Source of the DNA: Dermacentor variabilis
Lineage: Eukaryota; Arthropoda; Arachnida; Ixodida; Ixodidae
Assembly: GCF_050947875.1 (NCBI RefSeq)
Contig: NC_134573.1
Coordinates: 65,201,815-65,265,814 of the forward strand
Reading direction: 5' to 3'
Length of the DNA: 64,000 nt
The position numbers were made by a program, and so were the translations under genes. This document shows positions 1 through 11,357 of this stretch, one piece after another (position 1 is the first letter of the stretch; the number at the start of each line of letters is the position of its first letter). The notes under the pieces were generated by a model. That model did not search any database. It was not told the DNA's origin and saw only the letters and a program-made list of their open reading frames with translations.

Positions 1-250
1 GCTTATAATAGCAGAGCTGTCCGCTCGAGTTCGGTCTCATTCTGCTCGGGTTGGCCCCAGAACACTCGAGAGATTCGCATCACGCTCACTCCGCCCTAGG
101 GGTCTGCGGATTTCCTGAGCCACACATACCCAGTGCCACTCAGTAAGTACTTATACATACGTATACACCGGGTGTTTCTCCGAAGAATTTGAATAATATT
201 TAAATATACCCATTTCTAAAAAAAATTGGAGGTTTAAGCTTCGCCTTCAA

Positions 251-722
251 GAGTGGAACGCGATAGCGTTCCTGTCGACCCGCCAAGGGGTGTAAGACAA
301 TGCGCTATGGCGCAGCAATCACTTACGAGGCACCTCGCATCGGACTTTGCACCCACCAATCACGCGGTGAGCGCCGAGCAACGCAGCGTTTGGCGCGGCA
401 ACGAAACGTGCGCCTGAGCAAGCGGAACGAACCAAAGAACTCGGTGTCTTGGAGGGAGAAACGATCTACGCGAGCCAAACGTCGTGATCGGCACGTACGG
501 ACAGCCGGGCCGCGCCATGAAGGCGGACGCGATCATGGGGCTGACGCCTCGATGAGATTGTCCTCTATTTCGCTTGGGAGCACCACGCAGACGCATGACT
601 CCTCGCCAGCAGCACGGCACACATCGCAGGGGACGCTTTACCACCAGACGCGCTATGGCGCAGCGATCACGTCAGAGGCGTCCCGCATCGGACGCTGCAC
701 CTAGGAATCGCGCTGTGAGCGG
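251..722. repeat. GC-rich repeat with internal direct duplication
   Basis: A segment beginning GCGCTATGGCGCAGC occurs at about 301-370 and again, diverged, at about 650-722, roughly 349 bp apart in the same orientation. Both copies run through a shared stretch ending near GTGAGC. The region is GC-rich with small palindromes (AACGCGATAGCGTT near 258). Open frames across it show no recognisable domain and are probably incidental. I read it as part of a dispersed repeat of unknown class. Confidence 0.45.
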
Positions 723-1490
723 ATAGAGGAGCTGTGTCGCCTAAACACGAGGGTTCGAGTGACGCACGCTGGAAGTTGGAGGGAGAGAGAGCGAGAAAAC
801 TTAAACGCAAGGGTATTGGGGCATCCTCGCACCGGTCCCTGCACGGCCCCAATGCGCTCAAACGAGACAAAGGGGAGAAGCGGGCAAGTGGCGCGCCACC
901 GGTCGGGGCAGCGCCATACATTGCGAGGAGCGGGTCTTCTGTGTTTGCCGCAAGATGACTCTGCGTGTGCGCCAAGCGCAGAAGAAATATAGCGGAAACA
1001 TATTTCGCTACTCGTTTAACTGCAACTTCTGTAATTTACATGCTCATAATTACCGATATACACCGCAGTATAACTTTCTACGGCACGTTTTTAAGGCAAC
1101 ACCGCATTCGCTAGAGCAATGCCCCTTTACCAGATGCCTGCCGCTTGAGCCGAGAAGCTGGTTCCTGCCCCTCTCCGCTTTACTCTTCCCCACCCGGGTC
1201 GGCTGCGAGCGCTAGCTGTGGTGGCCGCTGCAAACCTAAATCACGCAGCCCTGCCTCCGAGATATTAACAGCATCTCCTGCGATCCCGGAGGCTAGACCC
1301 ATGGTTACTCGTCAAGCCATTGGTCGAGCGCACGCCAGCCTAGTAATGGTCACTTTCTCCGCAACAGGAAGCGGGTCGGCTGCGAGCGCCGTCTCTCCGT
1401 GACCACCCTGAACTACGGGAACCTCCACTCCAATGGGAAGACTAGCGACGCGGTAGGCATCTAGTAAAGGAGGCATTGACTACAGGCGCT
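723..1490. other. Unassigned GC-rich sequence
   Basis: No gene, RNA or complete element recognised. A short direct repeat, GGGTCGGCTGCGAGCG, occurs near 1196 and 1374. Purine-rich and CpG-rich stretches give chance open frames on both strands, none with a recognisable domain. Confidence 0.4.
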
Positions 1491-1499
1491 TTTGTCGCG

Positions 1500-1685
1500 C
1501 TTTGAACCATCGAACTCATGGCTGAGTGTTAGCGTCTCCGTCTCACACTCCAGAGACCCTGGTTCGATTCCCACCCAGCCCATCTTGCAAGCTGTTTTTA
1601 TGAATTGCCTTCCGCCATTTTTCGCTCACGGCCAACGCCGCCGACACCGGCTTTTCTGCGACACGAGGTCCTTAACGCTATAAAA
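1500..1685 (+). repeat. tRNA-derived SINE (Ruka-like)
   Basis: The head looks like a tRNA-type internal polymerase III promoter. An A-box-like TGGCTGAGTG is at 1519-1528 and a B-box GGTTCGATTCC at 1561-1571, about 40 bp apart as in a tRNA. It continues into a non-tRNA body and ends near ...TTAACGCTATAAAA at about 1684. This architecture fits the tRNA-derived SINEs of ixodid ticks such as Ruka; the specific family name is from memory. The head does not fold into a convincing functional tRNA, so I do not call a tRNA gene. Confidence 0.6.
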
Positions 1686-1689
1686 GGGT

Positions 1690-2315
1690 GGTTCCTTCGG
1701 AGTCAACGATTGCAGCCATGAGGTGACTGGTGAATATGTGATAATTAGTGGCTCATATAACACAAATTAAATAGTATTTAAACTGTTGACTTCAGCACGC
1801 TCAATGTAATTTGGAAATTGAAGCGAGTCACCTGTACACACTGTACCAACCTTTGTATGTGGAAAAACGCGATTATCCGCGGCACTGCAGCACAACGAAG
1901 TGCAGCCCCCCCCCCCCCCACCGGCGCGAAGCCGAAACTGTGAGGTTGAAACGCTTGTCCAAACTCCGCCCTCTATGCCCCATCTCGATGTGACGTTAGT
2001 GCTTACGTCACCAAGCGGCGGGAAACCAGAGAGCTCTTCGATTTAGCTGCGCCTTCTGTTCTATAATAGCTTCCTTGCGGTACTGTGCGAGTGCAGCAGA
2101 GTGAGTGCATTGCCAGTACAGAAAGTTCAAGTGCTGCGCCTGCACTAGCGCTGCACGTTTATTTGGAAAATGAATAGAAAAGCGCAAGCCTTGTTGTCTG
2201 CTGGGCGCACTTCCGCGCTTTGCGCACCGCGTCGTAACATCTGCTGTGAATTCCCTGTGCGTGCCACGGGGCGTGTCGTAGCATCTGCTGTTGTCATCGC
2301 ATCGCTCTACGGGCA
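1690..2315. other. Unassigned sequence
   Basis: No coding or RNA gene recognised. It contains a 13-base C run near 1906-1919, one of several poly-C/poly-G tracts in the window. Open frames on the minus strand show no domain. Confidence 0.4.
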
Positions 2316-2317
2316 CT

Positions 2318-2400
2318 TTTAACGCGACAGCGTTAAGGTCCCCGTGTCGCTGAAAATTCTAGGTCGGCGTCCCACGTCGGACGTCGCTTCGGCGAAAAGA
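2318..2400 (-). repeat. SINE tail module in inverse orientation
   Basis: The stretch around GCGTTAAGGTCCCCGTGTCG is the reverse complement, with some divergence, of the tail of the SINE at about 1625-1685 (read backwards: GCGTTAAGGACCTCGTGTCG). It is therefore a second, inverted copy of the SINE body. The tRNA head is not visible, so the copy is partial. Confidence 0.5.
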
Positions 2401-2660
2401 ATTTGGAAATTTTTTCCGAACCGCGCATACCCAACCACTCTACTATCATCAGAGTTGCTCACACCTTGTGTTTCATTCTTTACAATGTTATTCCTCGAAA
2501 TTTGGAGAACGGCAGCCCACAAACAAATGTAATAATAAAAACACCAACAGCGCATATATTTTATCTTAACTCTTCTCAGACTGAAATAGTAAAAGTACGA
2601 AACAATAACAGGAGATCGACCACGCAAGAGGCCGTGTTTCTACCAGCAAGCGTGCCTTCA

Positions 2661-2663
<3 letters not shown>

Positions 2664-2742
<79 letters not shown>
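2664..2742. repeat. (TA)n microsatellite
   Basis: About 79 bp of uninterrupted TA dinucleotide, ending at GCGTTCACC. Chance tyrosine/isoleucine open frames cross it and are not genes. Confidence 0.95.
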
Positions 2743-2743
<1 letters not shown>

Positions 2744-3020
2744 CGTTCACCGCCAACGTTTCCCGGTAAACGTTACGGTTACATAGGCTGCAGTTGGCAG
2801 GAAGCATGAAAAGCAGTCAGTTCGATAACTGTTTTGCTTTCAAATGCACTGTACGAGGCCGTGGCTGTACTTCAAGTTTGGCTCCCGTGCCGACGTGTTC
2901 CTGCAATCCGGCAGCATCTCCCATATCTGTCGTGAGCATTTTCAACATATGTTCCCGTAGTAAAATGAAGGATGTTTTCGTTATTGCAGTGGTCGCCATA
3001 GGCGGAGAGTTTTAATTTTT

Positions 3021-3095
<75 letters not shown>
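3021..3095. repeat. (CA)n(TA)n compound microsatellite
   Basis: A short CA run followed by about 65 bp of TA. The CA-to-TA transition recurs at several other arrays in this window. Confidence 0.95.
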
Positions 3096-3097
<2 letters not shown>

Positions 3098-3099
3098 TG

Positions 3100-3628
3100 C
3101 ACTTGAAAAAACTTCGTGTAACATCGAAGAATTGCTGACTGAGGTGAGGGCCTTATATGATAACCTACAAGACCCCATAGTAGGAGACAGTTCAGTTTCG
3201 AAGCTTGAGTCCTCTCTTACCACCAAGAATCTGGCGTCTCTGATTGGTGTAAGCTACCTTTGTGTAATTGTCGAAAACTTGGTTATGGGAATTCATCGTG
3301 GGGTTCCTTCTTTTTTAACCTAGGTAGGAGTATAATAGCAAGAGCTTCGTGGAGCAACCCACCGCGCCGTTCCAAAGCGGACGCTCATAACATCCATCCA
3401 TCTATGTATCGAGGGCAGCCAGCGCGCACACGCGCCTCCAAGTTTCGCGTGCTCACGGAGCTCCTGTTTGTGCCATCGTTCCGCGGATACTTGCATTTCT
3501 TGAGATCAAAAGTTGATATGGCTTGTTTGAAAAGGTCGCTATAATTTCCCGATTACAATGAGCCCGCTGAAAGTAATAGTTGAGAAGTCAATTAAAGGGT
3601 TTTTGTTAATTAGCGAACCCGGAATATG
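3100..3628. other. Unassigned sequence
   Basis: No gene recognised. A 63-codon plus-strand frame (3132-3323) has balanced composition, but no motif I know, and lies next to a microsatellite. Confidence 0.4.
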
Positions 3629-5033
3629 TATTGGCGGCGAGGAGTTACGGAGTCGCCATCTATCGGAAGCGCCTCGCTGGCGTAGTATGAGGGATCACGT
3701 GGCGCGCTCCTCATAGGTTTTGCTGTCAGCGCTCACTGAAAACACCACGCGCGAGCTCTCCCGGACATTTCTGTAAGTACTTTCGAAACGAGAGAAGTTT
3801 CTTACTGTCTAAATAATAATCTTGCGCAAACTGAAAGCACACAATCGTTTACAGATGCTATCTCTTTACCGAATACGTACAGTGAACGCCACTGCGCGCG
3901 GTCGCCGCGATGGAGTCTCCCGAACCGGCTTCTTGCGTGAAAGGTAGGTAAACGCTGAGAGAAAACTATGCGAAATATGTTCTTATAGTGTTTGTATAAC
4001 TAAATGGAGTGTAATAGAACGGAGCCTCAATGCAGCGATCGCACAGATTCGCAGCGACCGACTGCGCGTCTGCATGCTTGTCCGCGCACTGTTTCGCTTT
4101 CTCCGCGCGCGCGTTTTCGCACCGTGCCATGAGCTTTAGGCCGCAGAATAGGAGCATTTGACAGTATACAAGCAACCATTGTTGCGTGGGCGCTATCAGA
4201 GCTGTTCAAAAATAATTTCATTGTAGAGACTTCGACGCCTCCGGGGACTGTGATGTGCCGTCGCGACGATTCAACCTTATTTTTCTTCTAAATTCTTTGA
4301 CCTTTCAATACTATTTCTCGAGTTGCGTCGCACTGCATGTTTATCGGTGCTCTCAGCGTGCAATTTCCCTCTGCTCCTTTTTTGTAATCCAGTGCATTAA
4401 TTCATAACACAAACATGACCATATGCCATGCTTTTTTTTTTTAATGTGCTTCTTACCGCTGCCTTTCGACTCCACTGAACTTGCCAGTATCTATAGCATC
4501 GACAAGTTCATACACCAAACCGTCATGACATTAGTCGGGCAGCGGACTCGGGCGAGCGTCTCAGTGCGCGTTTTCAGAACATCGCAGACCGGGCGCCGTA
4601 GCAGAAATCTTCCTCGCGTCTGTGCTTGCTGCATACCCGAGTTGCAGCCGATGACTGTTTGCCGGTTTTATGTTTCCCGAGCCAAGCTTCACGCAGCTTC
4701 TTGTCCTGCGGGTACGTGTGAATAAGGCTGACACCGGCCTCCGTTACGTGCGTCCGGCCCTGCGGCACCGAGCAGTAGCCTACCATGTTGCGCGCCTTCA
4801 AAGGCAGCCACTACCTATTGTAATGCTTTCAAGCGTTGTAAAGGAGACACTCGAAGCGGGAAAATTTCGCCACTAAATGAGGACCGCAGCGTTCGAGGGA
4901 ATTTAAACTCGTTTTCAGCTCCCTTTGGCGCGCCCGATGCAGCCGACGCGGCCGCTATGTCCACGTGATCCCTCCTAGCACGTCACGCCGACGGTGGCGC
5001 CAGCTTTTCCAGTGGTGGAGCTCGAGGCCAATA
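3629..5033 (-). mobile_element. THAP-bearing repeat, copy 1 (near full length)
   Basis: Homologous in order to 35,577-36,735 (opposite strand) and 60,353-61,205 (same strand). Both ends carry a similar short inverted motif: TATTGGCGGCGAG at 3629 and, read on the other strand, TATTGGCCTCGAG at 5033. A subterminal GAGGGATCACGTGG also occurs inverted at both ends (near 3689 and 4965). No convincing target duplication was found. The decayed THAP exon lies at the 5' side on the minus strand. I interpret it as a non-autonomous DNA transposon whose ancestor encoded a THAP-domain transposase (P-element or Kolobok type). A dispersed THAP-gene duplicate is the alternative. Confidence 0.5.
4574..4786 (-). 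pseudogene. Decayed THAP zinc-finger exon
   Basis: The minus-strand frame starting at 4786 reads as an N-terminal THAP domain, a zinc-dependent DNA-binding module found in host regulators and in P-type and Kolobok-type transposases. MVGYCSVPQ at the start matches the usual M-x-x-C-x-V-P opening. YPQDKKLREAWL carries the conserved proline and tryptophan, and CSKHRREEDF supplies the C-x2-H pair and downstream aromatic residue. The second cysteine of the first pair is missing (Q-G-R follows the proline), so one of the four zinc ligands is lost. The frame ends soon after. Copy 2 has lost the same cysteine and also has stops. I infer a non-functional transposon relic. Confidence 0.6.
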
Positions 5034-5034
5034 T

Positions 5035-5511
5035 ACGCATAGACATGCATCATACCCACAGGATACACGCGTCGCAAGAGCAGTAACCGTTCGCCGCAGA
5101 TCAGTTATAAATATGATTCACAACAACAATCATTTATACCAAGTCAAGACTGCATGCTTCGCGTTGAGTAGGTGTCCACCGTGTTATGTCTGCATAAGTT
5201 TCTTTTTCTCCCCTGTACTCTCAGTCTGCTTCTGTGCAAACGGTACTGATGGAGTGGCACATGTTTTGCTACGCCTAAGCCTTGTCAGCACATTCTGGAG
5301 AGCCAACTGTAACGTATGTTGTCTAACTGCTTCCCGCTGTAATGTTCCGCCTTAGCTCTCCTCGAAATAATTTCACTCACATTACATTCCTCAATCACTG
5401 ACTAGCTCTAATTCGACATTTGTCAACAACAATTGTGAACAAGGCGCCCCTGAGGGAGCCGAAATGTCTCTTAAATTTTCACTAAATATATTTTTTTCAT
5501 GGCTGGCGTTC
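5035..5511. other. Unassigned sequence
   Basis: AT-rich sequence with no recognisable coding, RNA or repeat signal apart from chance open frames. Confidence 0.4.
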
Positions 5512-5817
5512 CCCAGGTAGCACACAAAGTCTTGAAAACGTCGTATTAAGGGATTCAACGTCTGAAAAGGATTTTTGACCAAAATCGACGCATCAAAGAC
5601 GTTCCAAACAAGATAGCTTAAAAACGAGGGGTGAATACGTTTTGATAACGTTGGAAGCCAGACAGCTTAAAAACGAGGGGTGAATACGTTTTGCAAACGA
5701 CTCAAAACGCCACCGCCACGCCACGGCGCGTCAGCCTCTTTAGCGGCTTCTACAATATTCAACAACCCATCAACGCGATCCAACCTTGCGCAAGGTGGCG
5801 ATACCGTCGTCAAATCA

Positions 5818-6306
5818 TGTGACCAAGGTGGCCACGTGATTCGTGATGCCGCGCAGCCGGGCGAGCCGGGGCATAGTCGCGTCGCCATGGCGTCGTCACG
5901 TCACCGCACTCGCATTGCGCTGTGGTGTGTTTGCGGCTGTTCTGAACGTGCTGCCGCTGCCCTTTGCTATGTAAGTGTTGCAGTGTTTTGCTGTCAAGAA
6001 AACGATATTCTGTGATCAGTTTGGGTTGTGCGATATGTTTGTGTGGTTTTAATTTGGAAATCAGTAGTGTTTTCAATTGTTATGTGATCAAGGCGGCCAC
6101 GTTATTCGTGAAGCCGGGCATAGTTACGTTATCGCACTCGCATGGCACTATGGTCTGTTTGCGACTGTTCTGAATGTGCTGCCGCTGCCCTTTGTCATGT
6201 AAGTGTTGCAGTGCTTTGCTGTCAAGAAAACGACATTCTGTGATTAGTTTGGGTTGTGCGATCTGTTTGTGTAGATTAATTTGGAAATCAGTAGTGTTTT
6301 CAATTG
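5818..6306. repeat. Tandem duplication inside copy A
   Basis: Two diverged direct copies, about 5,818-6,079 and 6,085-6,306. Both contain the shared phrases CTGTTCTGAA, GCTGTCAAGAAAACGA and CAGTAGTGTTTTCAATTG. Copy B has a single, more diverged version near 14,880-15,140, so the duplication looks specific to copy A. Confidence 0.75.
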
Positions 6307-7799
6307 GAGGGCGCGGAGTGGAGGGCACTAATCAGCTCTTCAAGTTCACTGTCATGTTATGTGAGGCGCCTTTTCACTGACGCTGTAATTAAGGCGTTAA
6401 GGGCAGTATAAGGACGAAAGTTAGAGGGACGAAATCGTGCCTGTGTGTCCCTAGCGTCGGGGTCGGCCGCTATGCGTGATCCTAACAAGAAAGCATTTTG
6501 CAGAATGCGAAGAAAGGCGGCAAAATTTCTGTCTGTGCGCACCTTGCCGATCTCCGCAATAGAGCCATCATCGTGGTATTTTAGTCTCCCGTTTAGCAAG
6601 AGTGTTGCAGACAAGGGAACTGGTTCAAACAGGCTTTTTTTTAATGATTCACTACTAGTGCGGTATCCCAAAAGGTGAGGTCAAGTGCTCACCCTATTTT
6701 CTTCCCTCGCGCAACAGCGCACTGACAGAATTTCGCGTGCACCATACCGTGCTTTTATCGTTTGCGCTTCAGGTTCTCGATTGTGTTTTCGCCCCCTTTA
6801 CCCACGTGATGGGTATTTCATGGTATTACCGTGTACCACATGTGTCCATATATTGTGTCCAATATATGAAACGGCCAAATTCGATTTTATTTGACGCCTC
6901 AAATGGTAGTAATGTATTGAGTCCCTTGTAGCTTTGTGCTTGTTATCAATTTTACTATTTGGCGAATGGATACAGCATGTACGCTGCATAACTCGCTTGT
7001 GCATACTGCATACGTGAGTCGAGTATGCTCTTGGTATAAAATAACTTGTATGCTTTAGGTAGTACGATTGTTTGCAGTTTGGGAAATGTGTCGGAATGTA
7101 CGCTGTGCGCCCTTCGCGCTTTACGGCGGCCTGCCGAGTTCGTGCGGGTGCCATGTGTGCGCATGGAGTTCGCGAAGCGCTCTCGCAGTTTTTTTAAATA
7201 TATATATACATGTGTTCTGTTCGCGCGCTTCGCACAACAGGGCATGTCGCAGTTCTTTGTCCTTGTGCAACACATTTTCCTAGCGTACGTCTGTGCATTA
7301 TTTGGTACCGGTTTCACACGGGGCTCTTTTAGCCGCTATCCAGTCCGTTACAAATCGAATTTCTCGGTCGTGATGGCTCCTCTGCGCAAGCTACGAGAGT
7401 GAGCCAGTCGCATCGATAATTTCGATCCGGATCGGGCTTGATCGCGATCGAGAGCGGTCGTGTGACACCGGTTTTACACATGGCTCCCACATAGGGAACA
7501 CTTGAAGTTCAATGCGACTGAGTGAAGAGCAAGTGCATATATATGCCAGTGGTGGTATGTGGGCAAGTCTTTCTGGTGAAGCCAATACTTGTGCATTCAA
7601 AATATTTCAATTACCAGCGTAGTGCATCAATGTGTCTACTTCGACAAAATGGAAATGCAGATATCTGAGCATACCTGTCCAGGGCAGCAAGTACGTGTGT
7701 CTACATTGAAACCACTACCAGCATGTGCGGCAGTTCTATTTTCAGCAGCGGGACTGCACAATAATCAGTAGGATGCTCTCAAGCTGTTTATCTATGAAG

Positions 7800-7930
7800 C
7801 TCTGCCTGGACTGTGCCAAATATTTTTGGACGTGAAAGTGGGGGTGAATTGGTAAACATCAGTGGAACTGTGCCTGGACTTTGTGGCAAATGTTTTTGGA
7901 TGTGAAAGTGTGAGTGAACTGGCAAAGAAT
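7800..7930. repeat. Short tandem duplication (~65 bp)
   Basis: Two adjacent diverged units share GCCTGGACT, CAAAT.TTTTTGGA.GTGAAAGTG and AA.TGG.AAA. They lie within copy A in AT-rich sequence with no recognisable gene from about 7,400 to 9,150. Confidence 0.7.
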
Positions 7931-9156
7931 TTGCTCTGGGCTACATGTGTTAAACGTTTTTCTCATTCAGAGTGCTTTTTTTTACTTTAGGATACTGGAG
8001 ATGTGCGCAAAGTGGGACATGTCAGTGTGCTAATTATTGTATTTGCTGGCTTGCAAATTATTCGTTGCAACTTTGTTTTTGCCAGAGAGGTACAACTTTG
8101 CCTCTTGTAAAGGGCTTTTTAGATAAAACACTTACTATTTATTATGACCATTGCTTCCTTTGTTACACAAATGCAGCTTCCAGTGCATTCCAGTTTATTT
8201 CCATGTTTATGTAAGTTTCTAATATGAGGCTTGCATATTCATTTCTCACGTTCTGGAGTGGCAAGATGCAGCATTACTGTCTCATCGTTCGCTGTACTAC
8301 AGTAGTGTTCACTTAATTGTTACACTGAATCCCCCGTTTAAGTATTCTGTACTAATTTCACTTGATTGCTTTTTTGTTGTATGGTTATTTTTTTCTCGCC
8401 ATTACCTTCTTTGATATATCCTAAAGGCAATATTTCCAATTTTGCATTGTTCCCATTTTTTTTTATTTCTGTCACAGGATTGTTTTATGATGGTATGCGG
8501 TGGTATTTCTTTTTGTGCTCTTTTCAAGCTTCTAGATGATTGGTAACATTGCTTGGAGGCAGTTACCATCCAATTCATACTCTTGCATTTTTCAGTCTAC
8601 TTCTTCCATTCGCTCCGATGTCACTTCTGCATAACTCTAGTCCATCTAATAGCACGCGCACTTTACTATGATAAATTAGACACTTTAGTACACTCCAGGT
8701 TTTTCTGTTCATTTTTGTATGTGTACTTGGAATTTTGTTTATGTGCTAGTGAATGTTCACTTTCGAGTTCATTACGAATCCTTTCTGCGACTTTTGTCAT
8801 TGTTGATGTAGTTTTATTTCTATTTGCATTTCTCACACAGTTTGTTCGAACCTTGCATAAGCATTACATTTTAATAAAGTGTTCTTGCTTTGTCACAATG
8901 TTCTCATTTCATGCACTCTTGGCATGAAGGGCTTGGTCTGGCCACCTGCCAAGACGTGGCCATTTGTTCTTTGCAGGATGTCATTCCCATTGTGGTTGTA
9001 AGCATCGTAGCTTACTAAAGGCGGTATTAAGGATTTCTTATTCCTAACAGGCTCATTTTCGTGCGACTTGGTAGACGATGCGCCGGCCATGCGGGGAACA
9101 GTGCTTGGCACTGCGCCATGGCTCTTACAGTAAACACGGACGCTTCTACTCATCTG

Positions 9157-9320
9157 GGGCGCGATTGGAGATCGTTGTTCGAAACACCCGATCAGTTTCA
9201 CCTCACGCGATTGGCCTAGGCCGTACCAACGGGTGCGGCTGACGACGTCTGCGCGGCATAGGCCAGTCGCGTGAGGCGAAACTAAACGCGTGTTTGAACA
9301 ACGATGTCTCATCGCGCCCG
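9157..9320. repeat. Imperfect inverted repeat (foldback)
   Basis: The arm at about 9,157-9,225 and its reverse complement at about 9,256-9,320 share GCGCGAT, ATCGTTGTTC.AA, AGTTTC.CCTCACGCGA and TGGCCTA. Arms are about 60 nt with scattered mismatches and a loop near 30 nt. It lies inside copy A. Confidence 0.7.
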
Positions 9321-9659
9321 TCACCCGCGAAAATTAGCTTCAGATGATCGTAAACCTTTCAAGACCGCTTCTAGACCAGCTTTTTGATAACGTCCTAAAA
9401 ACGTTTAGAAATTGGTTACGAATAGTTTTGGCAAAGGGATTACTTGTGTCTTTCCCAATCCTATTTCTAGACCAGCTTTTCGAATACGTCTTGCAGACCT
9501 GTTCTAGATCGTCTCAAGAAAGCAATTAAGCCGGACATTAGCAGAGATATCCGACGTTTTCCCGCCGAAGTTCTCTCATTCGTGTCTTCTTTAACCTGTT
9601 TTTATCGTCTTGGATAAACGCTACGAAAACGTTACGTATCTCTTTTGTGCTACCTGGGT

Positions 9660-10390
9660 CTCTTTCTTCATCATCTTCCCGACCAGAGAGGATTTCGGCG
9701 AAACCTGGATTTCACCTCAGAGAACCAAATTTTAGACCCAGTTATAACTCCCAATGTATAATCTAATGTGAAGTAAGTTTTTTTTTTTTTGTCTTCCAGC
9801 TGCAACTTGTGGTTCTGGTGCATGATGCACTTTCTATCGTCCATTTTGCACTTTCATAACGCGCACCTTATGGAGCGCCAACTTAGTTTTATATCATATA
9901 TAGTTAAGGTATACAATTACTGGATGAGACTAGTTCTGGTCTCTAAGCGGTCCACTTGTCATGCTTGTCTAGTTGCGCTCACTGATTTGTATTTTCTTTC
10001 TTTTTCGAATAAGAAAGTTAAACATATTGGTATACCCATAGGCGCCGACTACAGGGGGGCACCAGGGTCCGAGCCCCCTTCGAAATTTTCCGGAGGTGGA
10101 GGGCACAGCCGCACCCGGCGATGCCGAAGCCTAACCCCCCCCCCCCCCTAAATTGTCATTACTAGAGTTCTGTCACATCATTTTAGGTCTTTTTTTACTT
10201 GCCTCTACTTTTTCACTTAACATATTATTGTGGCTATAAAAGCTTACTGCATCATTGTTGACGCCGATGTGCAAGACATTTAATTCAGGCTTTCGCTTTA
10301 TTTCTGCAAATCCTGACAATAGGTAAGACAAGCGCATTAGAAGTGCCAAGGGGGCTACCTCTACCGTGTTTTCTAATTTCAACATCTCTT
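9660..10390. other. Unassigned sequence with a possible MITE end
   Basis: The motif ATAGGCGCCGAC near 10,040, followed by a G-run and then a C-run (10,135-10,148), resembles one end of a GC-rich MITE. I could not find the matching other end. Otherwise no gene or element recognised. Confidence 0.3.
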
Positions 10391-11284
10391 TATTGCGATA
10401 GCAATTATATGGATGCGCCACACTCTTGAAAAAGGTTGCACCCTTTGGGGCTTATCTTGTCCCGCAACAATCGCCATTTGCCTCGGTTGCGTTTTTTTTT
10501 TCTTGAAAACTCAGCGCTCGCTACTTTCCTGTCGAGAGTGCTGTGTCGCGCTGATAACGCGCAGGCGATTCGCGACTTGGGGGTACCGAGCTCGTAGCGT
10601 TAAAGGAAGGAAATGCGGGCAAGACAGACGATGATTATCGTTGTGGGACAAGATAAGCCCCTAAGGATGCAAATTTCTTTTAAGAGAACCTTTAATTAAA
10701 GAATGCAGGCGTATAAAGCACAAGGGCGATAACATCGTCACCGTGCGTCATATGCTGTGAGTGTGAAAGCTTGCGAAGGTGAGCCGACGGTGGTGGATCA
10801 ATCTCGCGTGCGGCAGGGAAGAAAGCGCGGAGGAAGCGCACCGTCTTCCGTCGCGCGCATGTCACAGGTGACAGCTGCGTATGACGGCGACAACTTCGTA
10901 TGACGCGGCCGCGCGGGCCCTCTCTTGAAAGCGATCTGGGATGGGAGCCGAGTCTAGGTATATCGACGGCTCGGAGCTTGGTGTGCGCTGTGTTTCCGCC
11001 GCTCATGCAGTTTGCGTTGAAACGATAGGCAGCACGACGGTCACTTGGCTCGCTGCTGCTGCCGCACTTCCTCACTCCAGCGTCTTGACAGGGAGTGTCC
11101 GCGGTCATCGAGTGTGATGGGCTCATGTCTGCCTATGCACGCGTGACACCAGCTTGTTAATTTAGTCAGCGAACGCTTACAAGTTTATACGGCTGATAAA
11201 ACTACTATCCTTACTTCGTATAGTTGTCTACTAATTTGCTATCGCAATCGATGCTCCGCCTTACCGGCGAAACTGCGACTTTTC
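10391..11284. repeat. CGATAGCAA-terminated repeat, copy C1
   Basis: It begins TATTGCGATAGCAATTA and ends near GCTATCGCAATCGATGC, so an inverted GCGATAGCAA motif marks both ends. The body matches copy C2 at 11,358-12,007 in order (GGCGATAACATCG, GAGCCGACG.TGG, GAGGAAGCGCACCGTCTTCCG, GCTCGCTGCTGCTGCCG). The first 280 bp are interrupted by a nested MITE at 10,436-10,672. No coding function recognised. Confidence 0.6.
10436..10672. mobile_element. MITE with ~38-bp terminal inverted repeats
   Basis: The left end TTGCACCCTTTGGGGCTTAT and the reverse complement of the right end (TTGCATCCTTAGGGGCTTAT) match over about 38 bp with few differences. The same family recurs at 58,615-59,098, sharing both TIR and interior phrases (TTCTTGAAAAC, GCGCTCGCTAC, CTGATAACGCGCA). 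It sits inside repeat C1. No clear target duplication was found, so the superfamily is open. Confidence 0.75.
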
Positions 11285-11357
11285 TGAATTTACACTGTCA
11301 ACACTGCACAGACACAGTATATTTAAATAGACAAACAGGGCAAAGCAGATTATGTTT

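Larger units (their letters stand above)
5512..9658. mobile_element. CCAGGTAGCAC-terminated element, copy A
   Basis: The left boundary motif CCCAGGTAGCAC at 5512 is mirrored by GTGCTACCTGGG at 9647-9658, suggesting terminal inverted repeats about 4.1 kb apart. The left 190 bp contains the phrase GAGGGGTGAATACGTTTT twice and matches the left end of copy B at 12,782. The middle (about 5,770-7,320) matches 14,840-16,190 of copy B in order and orientation. No target duplication is visible and no intact protein is encoded. Superfamily unknown. Confidence 0.45.

Noticed and set aside
1500..1580. Functional tRNA gene
   Set aside because: A and B boxes are present, but the flanks do not give a full cloverleaf with paired acceptor stem, and the sequence continues into a SINE body. 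The same reasoning applies at 35,398, 38,586, 42,600, 57,085 and 58,804.
2664..3095. Tyr/Ile-rich open frames
   Set aside because: Direct translation of TA and CA arrays; the same applies at 32,429-33,090, 39,683-39,758 and 48,582-48,644.
10038..10150. Second GC-rich MITE starting ATAGGCGCCGAC
   Set aside because: Only one end could be seen; no inverted partner or target duplication found.
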